Part shown: piece after piece, positions 1 to 6,477 of the stretch
Layout: the number at the start of each line of letters is the position of its first letter
How positions within the stretch are numbered: position 1 is the stretch's first letter
DNA from: CAZVJU01 sp964627195
Lineage (GTDB): Bacteria > Patescibacteriota > Microgenomatia > UBA8517
NCBI GenBank assembly: GCA_964627195.1
Contig: CAZVJU010000019.1
Span: 1-20,670, forward strand
Direction: 5' to 3'
Length of the DNA: 20,670 bases
The notes under the pieces: model-generated
The model's database searches: none
The model's input: only the letters and a program-made list of their open reading frames with translations
What the model was told of the DNA's origin: nothing
Translations under genes and position numbers: made by a program

Positions 1-57
1 TAGAATGCTTCCTTGCCAAGGAAGAGGTCGAGGGTTCAAATCCCTTCCGCCGCTCCA
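1..57 (+). tRNA. tRNA-Gly(GCC), 5' end outside window
   Basis: This is the 3' part of a glycine tRNA. The anticodon stem CTTCC/GGAAG (8-12 and 20-24) closes the loop TTGCCAA with anticodon GCC at 15-17. A T arm GAGGG-TTCAAAT-CCCTT follows. The acceptor strand CCGCCGC, discriminator T and an encoded CCA end at 57. The 5' acceptor strand and D arm lie upstream of the window. The accessory gene block begins directly after this tRNA, so its 3' end may be an integration site; this is inference only. Confidence 0.93.
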
Positions 58-80
58 AAAGTGATATAAGTAAATATAAA

Positions 81-123
81 TCGACATAAAGTTACAAAAT
101 AGGTTAGAATAAATAAGAGGTGA
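81..123 (+). promoter_or_regulatory. Promoter and Shine-Dalgarno for the 133 gene
   Basis: TCGACA (81-86) and TAGAAT (105-110) are separated by 18 bases and resemble -35/-10 boxes. AAGAGGTGA (115-123) is a good Shine-Dalgarno sequence about 9 bases before ATG 133. A start site 6-7 bases after the -10 box would fall inside or just before this Shine-Dalgarno, so the leader would be very short or a further promoter is used. The gene contrasts with the leaderless genes elsewhere in the window. Confidence 0.45.
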
Positions 124-132
124 TTAAATAAC

Positions 133-306
133 ATGGCAGAAAGACAAGACAGTGAACCACCAGAAAGAGACCCATTAGAGGTTGTCGGTGAAGAAGTAGC
201 CGGAGCTTTTGTAATTAGGACACTTGAACCACAAGTTGAAATTCCATCATTAGGTGTGGTGATTACTTCTGGTGATGGATCAATAGAAGTAGAAAATCAA
301 ACTTAA
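133..306 (+). CDS. Small acidic hypothetical protein (57 aa)
   Basis: This is a short open frame starting at ATG 133 and ending with TAA at 304-306, preceded by a clear Shine-Dalgarno (AAGAGGTGA). The product begins MAERQDSEPPERDPLEVV and is rich in Glu and Asp, with no membrane segment, cysteines or recognisable domain. I do not recognise the family. Confidence that it is translated comes from the ribosome binding site, sensible codon use and its isolation between a tRNA and the MFS gene. It is one of only three genes here with an obvious Shine-Dalgarno, the others being the DUF3467 gene (5254) and a VOC gene (13102). Confidence 0.6.
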   Translation: MAERQDSEPPERDPLEVVGEEVAGAFVIRTLEPQVEIPSLGVVITSGDGSIEVENQT

Positions 307-414
307 GTTTGAAAAACCCATTGGTCGAACGATCACACCCACAGTGTTGCATTTTCTTCTAGTGATTAGTTACCGTTCAAAGTATCCCCAAAATATATGG
401 AGTAACATAAATAG

Positions 415-1572
415 GTGAAATCTTCCGTTACAAATATCACTAAATTTTATGTGTGGAAATTCCTTGAGGGTTTCGAATTTATTTATGCCATTAAAATAAT
501 TTATCTGGTAAGTATAGGTATTACAGTTTCACAACTGGCGTTATTCGCTAGTATTACGGCAGTTACTTCGATACTATTTGAAATTCCGACCGGCTTTATA
601 GCTGACAAATTCTCCCGAAAGTTAGCCATATCATTGGGTTTTCTTTCCCAAAGTTTGGCTTTTTTGGTAATTGCATTTGTTAGTAATTTTTATACTTTAA
701 TTCCGGTTGCTGTACTTTTAGGACTGGGAGCAGCATTCATAAGCGGATCTGATGTTTCCTTAATTTTCGATGAACTCAAGACTGACAGAAAAGGGGGTGA
801 CTACTTGAAAGTAAGTTCCCACGGAACTTCTGTAAAAACAGTCTCTGGAGCAATCGCGACATTTTTGGGACCGTTACTATTTGTGGTAAATCATCAGTTG
901 CCCTTTATTCTTACTTCGATTGTTTATTTTGTTTTAGCTTTATTTGTATTAACTATAAAAGAAAGAAAGTCTTCGCACGAAGTTCAAAGAGTTGTCCGAA
1001 TTTTTGACGGTATTAAAAATGTTTTGCAATTTAAACCAATATTACTTATTGCGCTTATCGATGCACTTCTTTTGATTTTCGTCAATATTTTCTATAATAT
1101 CCTCTACTTTCCGAAAATCACTTCATTGGGATTCCCAATTCTCTATCTGGGAGTACTGGATGCGATTAATCTTATTTTAATGACTGGCATGTTGACAATT
1201 CTTCCTAAACTTAACTTTAAAAAAGACAAGACTGCAATTGTCGTCTATTCATTATTAGCCGCTTGTGTTTTTATCGTTTTTAGCAATGTTTACAATTTAC
1301 TTCCCGCTGTCATATTCGGAGTAGCATTTGATTTGATTTGGGCTGCGAGGTTGCATATTATCCCAACTATTACAAACCGCTTTTTCGCATCAGTTGATCG
1401 CGCAGTGTCGCTATCAAGTATTAGTTTCGTAAGCAAACTCGGTGCTGCTCTACTTCTTCCTATTACCGTAGCCATTTTCAATATCAGTTATTGGTTCACC
1501 TTAGTTCCTCTGGCCTTGGTTTGTTTACTCCTATACAAGTATCCCAATTACCAAAAGGAAAATAATAGGTGA
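415..1572 (+). CDS. MFS-family transporter
   Basis: A 385-residue integral membrane protein with about 10-12 hydrophobic segments spread along its length. The loop after the second segment reads GFIADKFSRK (about residues 60-69), matching the MFS motif A (G-x-x-x-D-[RK]-x-x-R-[RK]). The length is typical of a major facilitator. The pattern is closest to drug- or metabolite-exporting MFS proteins, but the substrate cannot be told from sequence. The start is GTG 415. TAACAT (403-408) lies exactly six bases upstream, the spacing seen for leaderless genes in this window, although a weak GGAG (399-402) is also present. It stands alone, with a 40-base gap to the next gene. Confidence 0.85.
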   Translation: MKSSVTNITKFYVWKFLEGFEFIYAIKIIYLVSIGITVSQLALFASITAVTSILFEIPTGFIADKFSRKLAISLGFLSQSLAFLVIAFVSNFYTLIPVAVLLGLGAAFISGSDVSLIFDELKTDRKGGDYLKVSSHGTSVKTVSGAIATFLGPLLFVVNHQLPFILTSIVYFVLALFVLTIKERKSSHEVQRVVRIFDGIKNVLQFKPILLIALIDALLLIFVNIFYNILYFPKITSLGFPILYLGVLDAINLILMTGMLTILPKLNFKKDKTAIVVYSLLAACVFIVFSNVYNLLPAVIFGVAFDLIWAARLHIIPTITNRFFASVDRAVSLSSISFVSKLGAALLLPITVAIFNISYWFTLVPLALVCLLLYKYPNYQKENNR

Positions 1573-1615
1573 TTTTTTCAACTACCTTTTCCTATTTTAA
1601 TGGTGTTGCAGTGTG

Positions 1616-1993
1616 ATGTATAATACAACTGTGCTCGATTTAAACTCTGTAATGCTTGGTACTCCGGAACCGAAAGTTCTGGCTAAGTTTTACGAAAAAG
1701 TGATCGGTAGAGCTTCAGATATGGGCGAAGGCGATGGGTGGTTCGGATGGCAAATCGGAAAATCATTTTTAACAATTGGTATTCACTCAGAAGTTAAGGG
1801 TAAAGCGAAAGAACCGCAAAGGATAATACTCAATTTTGAGACAAAGGAAGTAAAGGAGGAGTTTAAGAGGATTAAAGCTCTCGGCGCTGAGGTAATTAAA
1901 GAACCGTACGAAATGGAGGGTATGTGGATTGCAACTTTTGCCGATCCTGACGGCAATTACTTCCAACTCATGAGCCCGTGGGAAAATAACTAA
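1616..1993 (+). CDS. VOC (glyoxalase/bleomycin-resistance fold) protein
   Basis: A roughly 125-residue single-domain VOC protein. The N-terminal half carries the strand-helix pattern LNSVMLGTPEPKVLAKFYEK. The C-terminal half ends in the hallmark IATFADPDGNYFQLMSPW, where a metal-ligand Glu is replaced by Gln in the NYFQL position. Such proteins are metal-dependent lyases, dioxygenases or drug binders, and the substrate here is unknown. GTG at 1613 directly precedes ATG 1616, and I prefer ATG. No Shine-Dalgarno is visible; TATTTT at 1593-1598 is a possible -10. A C6T9 homopolymer run follows the stop (about 1994-2010). Confidence 0.85.
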   Translation: MYNTTVLDLNSVMLGTPEPKVLAKFYEKVIGRASDMGEGDGWFGWQIGKSFLTIGIHSEVKGKAKEPQRIILNFETKEVKEEFKRIKALGAEVIKEPYEMEGMWIATFADPDGNYFQLMSPWENN

Positions 1994-2072
1994 TCCCCCC
2001 TTTTTTTTTGGAACTACTCCGGATTACTAATTGTGTTAGCTATACCAATTTGCGGTAAAATCAGATGGAAAT

Positions 2073-2828
2073 ATGGATTTTGTGCAAACAAAGAGTTTTA
2101 GATTGGCTATATATTCCAAAGGGAATATACACTCAGATAAACTAGCTCTAGTACTTCCCGGAAAACTGGATACAAAAGATTATCCTCACATTCATTCACA
2201 TGTAGATTTTTTGGCAAAGAAAGGTTTCTTTGCAGTGTCTTTTGATCCTCCCGGCACATGGGATAGTCCGGGTGATATTGGACTTTATTCTCTGACTAAT
2301 TATATTAAAGCCACAAATGAACTGATTGACTATTTTGGAAGTAAACCGACTTTTGTTATGGGCCATAGCTTCGGCGGAAGCATCGCCATGTATGTTGGCA
2401 TTACTAACCCCGCAGTAACCCATTTTGCTTCACTCATGTCCTGGTATTCGTATAAACCAGAACATCATGGTGGATATCCTGATAAAATTTGGAAATCACA
2501 AGGGTTCAGAGTTTCAAAGAGAGATATGCCGGAAAACTTTGATAAGAAAAGAGAACTTAAAGTTCCCTATACTTTTCTGGAAGATCGAATACGCTATGAT
2601 ATACGCGAGGGTCTGGCAAAGTGCTCAAAACCAAAACTATTTATATTAGGCAAGCGCGACGAGGTCGTTAATCCTTCCGTAGTAAGAACGACCTATAAAC
2701 TATCTTGTGTACCCAAAGAATTATATGAACTCCCCTTCGGTCATAATTACAGATCCAGTAAACCGATGATTAAAAAAGTAAACGCGGCAATTGGAGATTT
2801 CTTAGATAAATATAGAGTGGATGATTGA
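2073..2828 (+). CDS. Alpha/beta hydrolase
   Basis: A 251-residue alpha/beta-hydrolase fold protein. The nucleophile elbow is GHSFGG with Ser99. The probable acid is Asp196 in LGKRDEVVN and the probable base is His224 in PFGHNY, so the full triad is present. There is an early PGKLDTKDYPHIH stretch in the oxyanion-loop position, and no signal peptide, so it should be cytoplasmic. The substrate (esterase, peptidase or thioesterase) is not predictable. A -10-like TGCGGTAAAAT (2051-2061) lies 11 bases upstream of ATG 2073. The following glycosylase-like gene starts 23 bases after the stop and is probably co-transcribed. Confidence 0.87.
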   Translation: MDFVQTKSFRLAIYSKGNIHSDKLALVLPGKLDTKDYPHIHSHVDFLAKKGFFAVSFDPPGTWDSPGDIGLYSLTNYIKATNELIDYFGSKPTFVMGHSFGGSIAMYVGITNPAVTHFASLMSWYSYKPEHHGGYPDKIWKSQGFRVSKRDMPENFDKKRELKVPYTFLEDRIRYDIREGLAKCSKPKLFILGKRDEVVNPSVVRTTYKLSCVPKELYELPFGHNYRSSKPMIKKVNAAIGDFLDKYRVDD

Positions 2829-2851
2829 AATATTTCTTTCCAGAGTAATTT

Positions 2852-3364
2852 ATGATTGAAAGACACCCTTTCGGAAATTTTGTTCCGCCTAATTCCAGAT
2901 ATTTACTTCTAGGGAGTTTTGTCACCAAACCGACACATAAATACGAGTGGTTTTACGCCAATGGGCGAAACCAATTCTGGCCGATACTTGAAGAAGTTTA
3001 CAAAGTGCCTTTAAAAACAAAAAAAGCTCAGCAAGCGTTATTCGTTAAATTGAAAATGGCAATTGCCGATATTATCCTTGAGTGTGAGCGTGTAAAAAGC
3101 AGTAATTTGGACATCAACCTTAAGTGTTTGGTTTTTAACACCACAGCAATTTCAGCAATTTTGGCCAAGAATAAAATTGAAAAAATCTTCTTCACTAGCA
3201 GATTTGTTGAAAAGTTATTCCGGAAAGAATTTAAAGATGCTATTCAAAAATATCCAAAAATAGACTTAATCACTCTCCCCTCCCCTTCGTCTCGGTATGC
3301 CGTAATGAACAAGGCAGAAAAAATTAGAAACTACAAAAAAGTGTTGCCAAAACTAGGAATCTGA
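2852..3364 (+). CDS. Uracil/hypoxanthine-DNA glycosylase-like protein
   Basis: A 170-residue protein of the uracil-DNA-glycosylase superfamily, closest to the DNA-deoxyinosine (hypoxanthine) glycosylase branch. It starts with HPFGNFVPPNSRYLLLGSF. The segment YANGRNQFWPIL follows, corresponding to the family's GSFPG and N-x-FW elements. The C-terminal LPSPSSRYA matches the family's LPSTSPANA-like motif. Such enzymes remove deaminated bases from DNA. The usual GSFPG is GSFVT here, so activity is uncertain. A diverged remnant of the C-terminus of a second copy lies at 4063-4155, beyond the first toxin-antitoxin pair. Confidence 0.75.
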   Translation: MIERHPFGNFVPPNSRYLLLGSFVTKPTHKYEWFYANGRNQFWPILEEVYKVPLKTKKAQQALFVKLKMAIADIILECERVKSSNLDINLKCLVFNTTAISAILAKNKIEKIFFTSRFVEKLFRKEFKDAIQKYPKIDLITLPSPSSRYAVMNKAEKIRNYKKVLPKLGI

Positions 3365-3431
3365 AGAAAGTTCTTCTCTTCGTCGAAGGCGATTCAGAAT
3401 CTCTAAGAGGTAATTATCTTCAGGATCTGTC

Positions 3432-3459
3432 TTGACAAAGTATGTACAAATACTATACT
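3432..3459 (+). promoter_or_regulatory. Consensus leaderless promoter with possible operator, TA pair 1
   Basis: TTGACA (3432-3437), a 16-base spacer and TATACT (3454-3459) form a near-perfect sigma-70 type promoter. GTG 3467 begins 7 bases after the -10 box, so the mRNA should start at or next to the start codon. The spacer carries a small inverted repeat AGTAT...ATACT (3439-3443 and 3450-3454), a candidate operator for autoregulation by the ribbon-helix-helix antitoxin. Confidence 0.75.
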
Positions 3460-3466
3460 ATTTTCG

Positions 3467-3751
3467 GTGAACTACAATTTTGATTTTTCGAAAGAAAAAG
3501 ATTTGATTCTCAGAGAGGCAAGAGGTATCGGTTTCAAGGATGTTATAGAAGAACTAAATAAAGGTCATATATTGGATGAGATTGATCACTTTAACAAGAA
3601 AAAATATCCCAACCAAAGAATACTTATTGTTAAGATAAAAAATAAGGTCTATGCGGTTCCTTATGTTTTAGATAAAGAAAGAAAAGTAAAGTTTTTAAAA
3701 ACCATTTATCCAAGCAGAATACTTAAGAAAAAATACACAAAAAAAGTATGA
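3467..3751 (+). CDS. Probable type II toxin (BrnT/RelE-like fold)
   Basis: A 94-residue basic protein starting MNYNFDFSKEKDLILREARG. The pattern of charged N-terminal helix, VIEELNKGHIL, KKYPNQRILIVKI and a C-terminal FLKTIYPSRILKKKY resembles the COG2929/BrnT-like family of small ribonuclease toxins. These cleave RNA and are neutralised by a CopG/ribbon-helix-helix partner. The next gene is such a partner and overlaps this stop by ATGA (3748-3751), the usual translational coupling in TA operons. Toxin-first order is also typical of BrnTA-like systems. The start GTG 3467 is set by the leaderless promoter immediately upstream. No direct catalytic-residue assignment is attempted. Confidence 0.7.
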   Translation: MNYNFDFSKEKDLILREARGIGFKDVIEELNKGHILDEIDHFNKKKYPNQRILIVKIKNKVYAVPYVLDKERKVKFLKTIYPSRILKKKYTKKV

Positions 3752-4059
3752 ACAAAAAACTGAACAAAAAATATATGGACGAAACCCCATTGGACGACTA
3801 CGAAAAAGAACTGAAAGAGTTTATAGACAAGGGGGAGTTTATTAGTGATCCAAACTTTAAGGAAACCAAAAAAATGCTTCAAGAAGCAGCCAAAAGGTAC
3901 ATTGAGCTTGAGGAAAGTAGAAGCATTACTTTAAGAGTAAAGAAAAAGGACTTAATTAGCTTAAAAGCTAAGGCTGCAAGAAATAATATTCCCTATCAAA
4001 CCCTCATTGGTCTTCTTATCAACCACTACGCGGAAGGTAAAACAAAGCTGACGTTGTAA
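3748..4059 (+). CDS. CopG/ribbon-helix-helix antitoxin
   Basis: A 103-residue protein. The N-terminal two thirds are acidic and helical (DDYEKELKEFIDKGEF), the usual toxin-binding part. The C-terminal third, SITLRVKKKDLISLKAKAAR followed by NNIPYQTLIGLLINHYAEGK, is a clear ribbon-helix-helix DNA-binding segment of the CopG/BrnA type. It overlaps the toxin stop codon, so the two are translationally coupled. It presumably binds the toxin and represses the upstream promoter, whose spacer holds a short inverted repeat. The stop at 4057-4059 is followed within a few bases by a decayed glycosylase C-terminus, so this pair probably arrived as an insertion. Confidence 0.8.
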   Translation: MNKKLNKKYMDETPLDDYEKELKEFIDKGEFISDPNFKETKKMLQEAAKRYIELEESRSITLRVKKKDLISLKAKAARNNIPYQTLIGLLINHYAEGKTKLTL

Positions 4060-4062
4060 TGT

Positions 4063-4155
4063 TTACCTTCACCGTCGACCTCCCCGCGCTATGCAGCAAT
4101 AAGCAAGCCAGAAAAAATTTTCCGCTACAGAAAAATTTTGCCAAAAATGGAGTAG
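4063..4155 (+). pseudogene. C-terminal remnant of a second glycosylase-like gene
   Basis: Reading from 4063 to the TAG at 4153-4155 gives LPSPSTSPRYAAISKPEKI followed by FRYRKILPKME. This aligns with the last 30 or so residues of the intact gene at 2852-3364 (LPSPSSRYAVMNKAEKI, then RNYKKVLPKLGI), also ending at its own stop. The DNA is clearly diverged, so this is not a recent exact duplication. No start or N-terminal part is present: the antitoxin gene ends at 4059. I interpret it as the tail of a paralogue or of an older allele displaced when the TA pair was inserted. Confidence 0.75.
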
Positions 4156-4165
4156 CTAAGGAGTT

Positions 4166-4248
4166 ATGACATCCTCCGTGGACTTATAGTCCGCGGTTTC
4201 CTCTAATCCGGGCTAAGAGCCTAGAGTTTTCTCGAGATCTGTTATAAT
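4166..4248 (+). repeat. Two-hairpin repeat R1 (IS200/IS605-end-like)
   Basis: The left part has ATGACATCCTCC followed by a hairpin CCGTGGAC-TTATA-GTCCGCGG (4176-4196) and GGTTTCCTC. The right part (4207-4248) reads TCCGGGCTAAGAGCC, TAGAGTTTTCTCGAGATCTG, then TTATAAT. The same arrangement, diverged, occurs at 5121-5235. Combining both copies suggests an ancestral second hairpin CCGGGCT-AAG-AGCCCGG. Subterminal hairpins with GACATCC...GGTTTCC flanks resemble IS200/IS605-family ends, but no transposase or TnpB is nearby. The copy ends in a TATAAT that could serve as a -10 box. Confidence 0.6.
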
Positions 4249-4257
4249 ACTATTAAA

Positions 4258-4294
4258 TTGACACTAGACATAATATACCAAGATTGGTATATTA
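4258..4294 (+). promoter_or_regulatory. Promoter with palindromic operator, TA pair 2
   Basis: A perfect 10-base inverted repeat, TAATATACCA-AGAT-TGGTATATTA (4271-4294), lies 16 bases before the toxin start. Its right arm contains an extended -10 box TTGGTATATT (4284-4293). TTGACA at 4258-4263 is too far (24 bases) for a normal -35. A dimeric HTH protein bound to the palindrome would cover the -10 box, so this is the expected autorepression operator of the downstream HigBA-like pair. Confidence 0.75.
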
Positions 4295-4310
4295 CATATG
4301 ATGATGGGTC

Positions 4311-4655
4311 ATGAAATTTGATATTGAATTTTATGAGTTGGAGAACGGAGAAAGACCTGTCGAGAAATTTCTGGAAGGCGTAAAAACTAAAAACCTTTCC
4401 TTATGGAAGAAAACTTTAGCAGCTTTACTGAAAATAAAGGAGCGAGAGTATCACAAGATGCCTTTGACGGAATATATCGAACCGGGTATTTTCTCGTTGA
4501 GGGTTAAGTCTGAAAATAATATATTAAGAATTTTCTTTGCTTTCGAAAAAGGTAAAAGAATATTTTTATTACACGGGTATGTTAAGAAGAGCCAGAAAAT
4601 ACCAAGAAATGAATTGGAGATTGCAAGAAGGAGAGTAAAACAAATTAATGAATAA
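4311..4655 (+). CDS. HigB/RelE-family (Gp49-like) toxin
   Basis: A 114-residue protein of the phage Gp49-like / HigB branch of the RelE superfamily (PF05973 type). Family features seen are the opening FDIEFYELENGERPVEKFL, the central EPGIFSLRVKSENNILRIFF, and KRIFLLHGYVKKSQKIPRNE leading into a basic C-terminal helix (EIARRRVKQ). Such toxins are ribosome-dependent or free mRNA endonucleases. The HTH antitoxin gene overlaps the end of this gene by 8 bases (4648-4655), giving the toxin-first order typical of higBA. A perfect palindrome overlapping the -10 box lies upstream. The whole pair is bracketed by repeats R1 and R2. Confidence 0.88.
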   Translation: MKFDIEFYELENGERPVEKFLEGVKTKNLSLWKKTLAALLKIKEREYHKMPLTEYIEPGIFSLRVKSENNILRIFFAFEKGKRIFLLHGYVKKSQKIPRNELEIARRRVKQINE

Positions 4656-5124
4656 AATGAAAAAAACAAATTTTGATTCTTATATTGAAAGAGAAATTAA
4701 AAAAAACCCTAAGTTGAAGAATGAACTTACCAGGGCTGGTGTTGCCATTGATGTCTCTATGCAAATATACGAATTGCGGAAAAGTCGAGATATGACTCAG
4801 GCAGAGCTGGCAAAACTGACAGGTGTAAAACAATCCAATATTGCAAGGCTTGAACGAGCGGATTACGAAGGTTACTCTCTCAAAACATTAAATAAAGTTG
4901 CAAGAGCTCTAAAAACTAGATTAAAAATTTATTTACAGCCGATAAACCAGAAAAAGCAGACAAAAGTCGTTTTTAACTACATCATTTACTATTCAGCGGC
5001 TCCTTCTTATCAACTTGAGACAAGCATTTTGAACGAGGAACCAATCGGTATTAGGGTTTCTGGTTCAGAAATAGGAGAAACTTTTAAAGAAGAAAAAAAG
5101 GTAGAAAGGACCGTGTTTTTATGA
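4648..5124 (+). CDS. HigA-like HTH antitoxin with C-terminal extension
   Basis: A 158-residue protein. Residues about 35-90 form an XRE/Cro-type helix-turn-helix (IYELRKSRDMTQAELAKLTG followed by VKQSNIARLERADYEGYSLK), the usual HigA DNA-binding domain. A second start, ATG 4657 (MKKTNF), is possible. The roughly 55 residues after the HTH are not part of a standard HigA and look like a partly stranded extension; their role is unknown. The last codons and the TGA (5122-5124) lie at the left edge of repeat R2, so the C-terminus may have been shaped by that element. It should neutralise the preceding toxin and repress via the 4271-4294 palindrome. Confidence 0.85.
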   Translation: MNKMKKTNFDSYIEREIKKNPKLKNELTRAGVAIDVSMQIYELRKSRDMTQAELAKLTGVKQSNIARLERADYEGYSLKTLNKVARALKTRLKIYLQPINQKKQTKVVFNYIIYYSAAPSYQLETSILNEEPIGIRVSGSEIGETFKEEKKVERTVFL

Positions 5125-5235
5125 CGTCTTCCCCGCGCTGACAACGCGGGGTTTCCATCTTATGGAGGACGACATATCAGAGTTCGATTCATCTCCGAGC
5201 TAAGGGCCCGGAGTTTTCTCGAAATCTGCTATAAA
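5121..5235 (+). repeat. Two-hairpin repeat R2 (IS200/IS605-end-like)
   Basis: This is a diverged second copy of R1. ATGACGTCTTCC leads into hairpin CCCCGCG-CTGACAA-CGCGGGG (5131-5151) and GTTTCC. About 36 extra bases follow, then TCCGAGCTAAGGGCCCGGAG and TTTTCTCGAAATCTG (5194-5228) and TATAAA. The right-hand block matches R1 at roughly 34 of 41 positions. The first hairpin overlaps the end of the antitoxin operon and, being GC-rich and followed by TTT, could also act as its terminator. The end abuts the Shine-Dalgarno of the DUF3467 gene. Confidence 0.6.
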
Positions 5236-5243
5236 GGAGGTGA
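5233..5243 (+). promoter_or_regulatory. Strong Shine-Dalgarno for the DUF3467 gene
   Basis: AAAGGAGGTGA is a full-length Shine-Dalgarno, 10 bases before ATG 5254. It is the strongest ribosome binding site in the window and shows that this organism also uses leadered initiation. Confidence 0.9.
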
Positions 5244-5253
5244 CATTATAACA

Positions 5254-5532
5254 ATGGACAAAAATATACAACCAAAGGTAGGACAAGTTAATGTAGCAAT
5301 CGATCCTATTAGAACGCCAGTTATTTATGCCGATGCAATTATGATGACATTTAGCGATAATGGAATCATTCTTGACGTAACACAAAGAATTGGAAATTCC
5401 AACCAAGCTAGTGTTGTTTCCAGAATTGGTTTAAGCAAAGAGCATGCTAAAGTGCTTGCTAATAAATTAATAGAACACATTAGCTTGAGAGAAGGTAGTG
5501 CAGTAACTGGAAAAATAAAGCTAAATAATTAA
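5254..5532 (+). CDS. DUF3467 family protein
   Basis: A 92-residue protein. The stretch VNVAIDPIRTPVIYADAIMM followed by TFSDNGIILDVTQRIG matches the DUF3467 pattern (conserved D-P-x-x-x-x-P-x-Y-A-D and a following F/L-D-F/V-x-Q). The C-terminal half, VSRIGLSKEHAKVLANKLIE, is the usual amphipathic helix of the family. The function is unknown; members are small, soluble and widespread in bacteria and Candidate Phyla bacteria. The start is fixed by the strong Shine-Dalgarno. It lies just downstream of repeat R2, which may contribute its promoter. Confidence 0.78.
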   Translation: MDKNIQPKVGQVNVAIDPIRTPVIYADAIMMTFSDNGIILDVTQRIGNSNQASVVSRIGLSKEHAKVLANKLIEHISLREGSAVTGKIKLNN

Positions 5533-5563
5533 CTAAGTAATAGCATTTTTGTGCAAAAATTTT

Positions 5564-5944
5564 ATGCAATCTAGCTCAAACGCAATTAAAACTGTAAATA
5601 TAAAAGAGAAACTCGTAATGTTTAAAGAACATTGGAGTCCTAAGATTATTGGAGAACTAAATGACGACAAGGTGCAGGTTGTAAAGCTTAAAGGAGAATT
5701 TGTTTGGCATCATCACGACAAAGAAGACGAATTGTTTCTGGTTATCAAGGGGAAATTGATAATTCATTTTAGGGAGAAAGATGTTGAAGTTAATGAGGGA
5801 GAATTTATAATTATCCCCCACCCAATTGAACACAAACCGGAAGCTCCCGAAGAAGTAGAAATAGTTTTAATTGAGCCTAAAGGCGCGGTGAATACAGGTA
5901 ACGTCGAAACAGATAAAACTGTCAAGAATCAAGATAAAATCTGA
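5564..5944 (+). CDS. Cupin-domain protein
   Basis: A single-domain cupin of about 126 residues. Cupin motif 1 is seen as GEFVWHHHDKEDELFLVIKG (His, His and Glu metal ligands). Motif 2 is GEFIIIPHPIEHKPEA, with the second metal-binding His. Members bind a metal and act as isomerases, dioxygenases or small-molecule binders; the substrate is not predictable. An upstream in-frame TTG at 5549 exists, but I prefer ATG 5564, which begins just before the conserved fold. The C-terminal 18 residues, rich in Lys, Asp and Thr, are probably disordered. The TGA stop (5942-5944) lies within the left edge of the first copy of the dispersed promoter element. Confidence 0.85.
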   Translation: MQSSSNAIKTVNIKEKLVMFKEHWSPKIIGELNDDKVQVVKLKGEFVWHHHDKEDELFLVIKGKLIIHFREKDVEVNEGEFIIIPHPIEHKPEAPEEVEIVLIEPKGAVNTGNVETDKTVKNQDKI

Positions 5945-5991
5945 TTGCTTCGGCAACTTTGCCTCATCTTTCCACCGAACCTGATATACTT
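5941..5991 (+). repeat. Dispersed leaderless-promoter element, copy a
   Basis: This copy keeps only the right half of the upstream core (GATTGCTTCGGCA). The usual 26-base spacer and CCGAACCTGATATACTT follow, with extended -10 TATACT at 5985-5990. Unlike other copies, no start codon lies 6-7 bases downstream: the expected position reads ATA, and the Nudix gene starts at 6017, giving a leader of about 20 bases. Confidence 0.75.
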
Positions 5992-6016
5992 CACCTATAA
6001 GTAATTTCAACTCAAT

Positions 6017-6475
6017 ATGCACAAAAAGGATAAAAAAGGGAGAGTGGTAAAGGTTGCAGTAATACTTTGGACTATTGATCCAGAAAATCAAATTCGATTT
6101 CTAATGCGACACAGCAAACCCTTTAACGGATACGACGATGAATGGACTGTTTCGTTTGGTTCCGTTGACCCCGAAGAAAGCGAAATCTTAGCAGCAAAAC
6201 GAGAAGCCGAAGAAGAATTCGGTATTAGGGAATTTGACGGCGATACATTGGATCTTAACTATTCTACTGATTATTCAGGTAAACACGGACCTACGGTTGT
6301 CCACTTCTTTGCAATGAAAGTTCCAAATATTGACGTAAAAATTGTGCTAAACGAAGAAAGTATCGGGTACGATTGGATGCTGGTTGAGAAAGTGATGGAA
6401 ACTATGGTACATGATGATGAGAAAAAAGCATTCAATCTTCTGCTGAAAAAAATACATGTATTGAAAGGTGATTAA
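6017..6475 (+). CDS. Nudix hydrolase 1
   Basis: A 152-residue Nudix-fold protein. The Nudix box is complete (G-x5-E-x7-REUxEExGU), seen as GSVDPEESEILAAK followed by REAEEEFGI at about residues 48-70, with the metal-binding glutamates intact. The phrase RFLMRHSKPFNGYDDEWTVS precedes it. Nudix enzymes hydrolyse nucleoside diphosphates linked to another moiety, and the substrate cannot be named here. It is the first of three Nudix genes (also 6548 and 7767), each preceded by a copy of the dispersed promoter element. ATG 6017 is the first in-frame start after the -10 box. No Shine-Dalgarno is visible. Confidence 0.88.
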   Translation: MHKKDKKGRVVKVAVILWTIDPENQIRFLMRHSKPFNGYDDEWTVSFGSVDPEESEILAAKREAEEEFGIREFDGDTLDLNYSTDYSGKHGPTVVHFFAMKVPNIDVKIVLNEESIGYDWMLVEKVMETMVHDDEKKAFNLLLKKIHVLKGD

Positions 6476-6477
6476 CT

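Noticed and set aside
1994..2010. C6T9 run after the first VOC gene as a terminator
   Set aside because: No stem precedes the T run, so it is not a standard intrinsic terminator; it may simply be a homopolymer.
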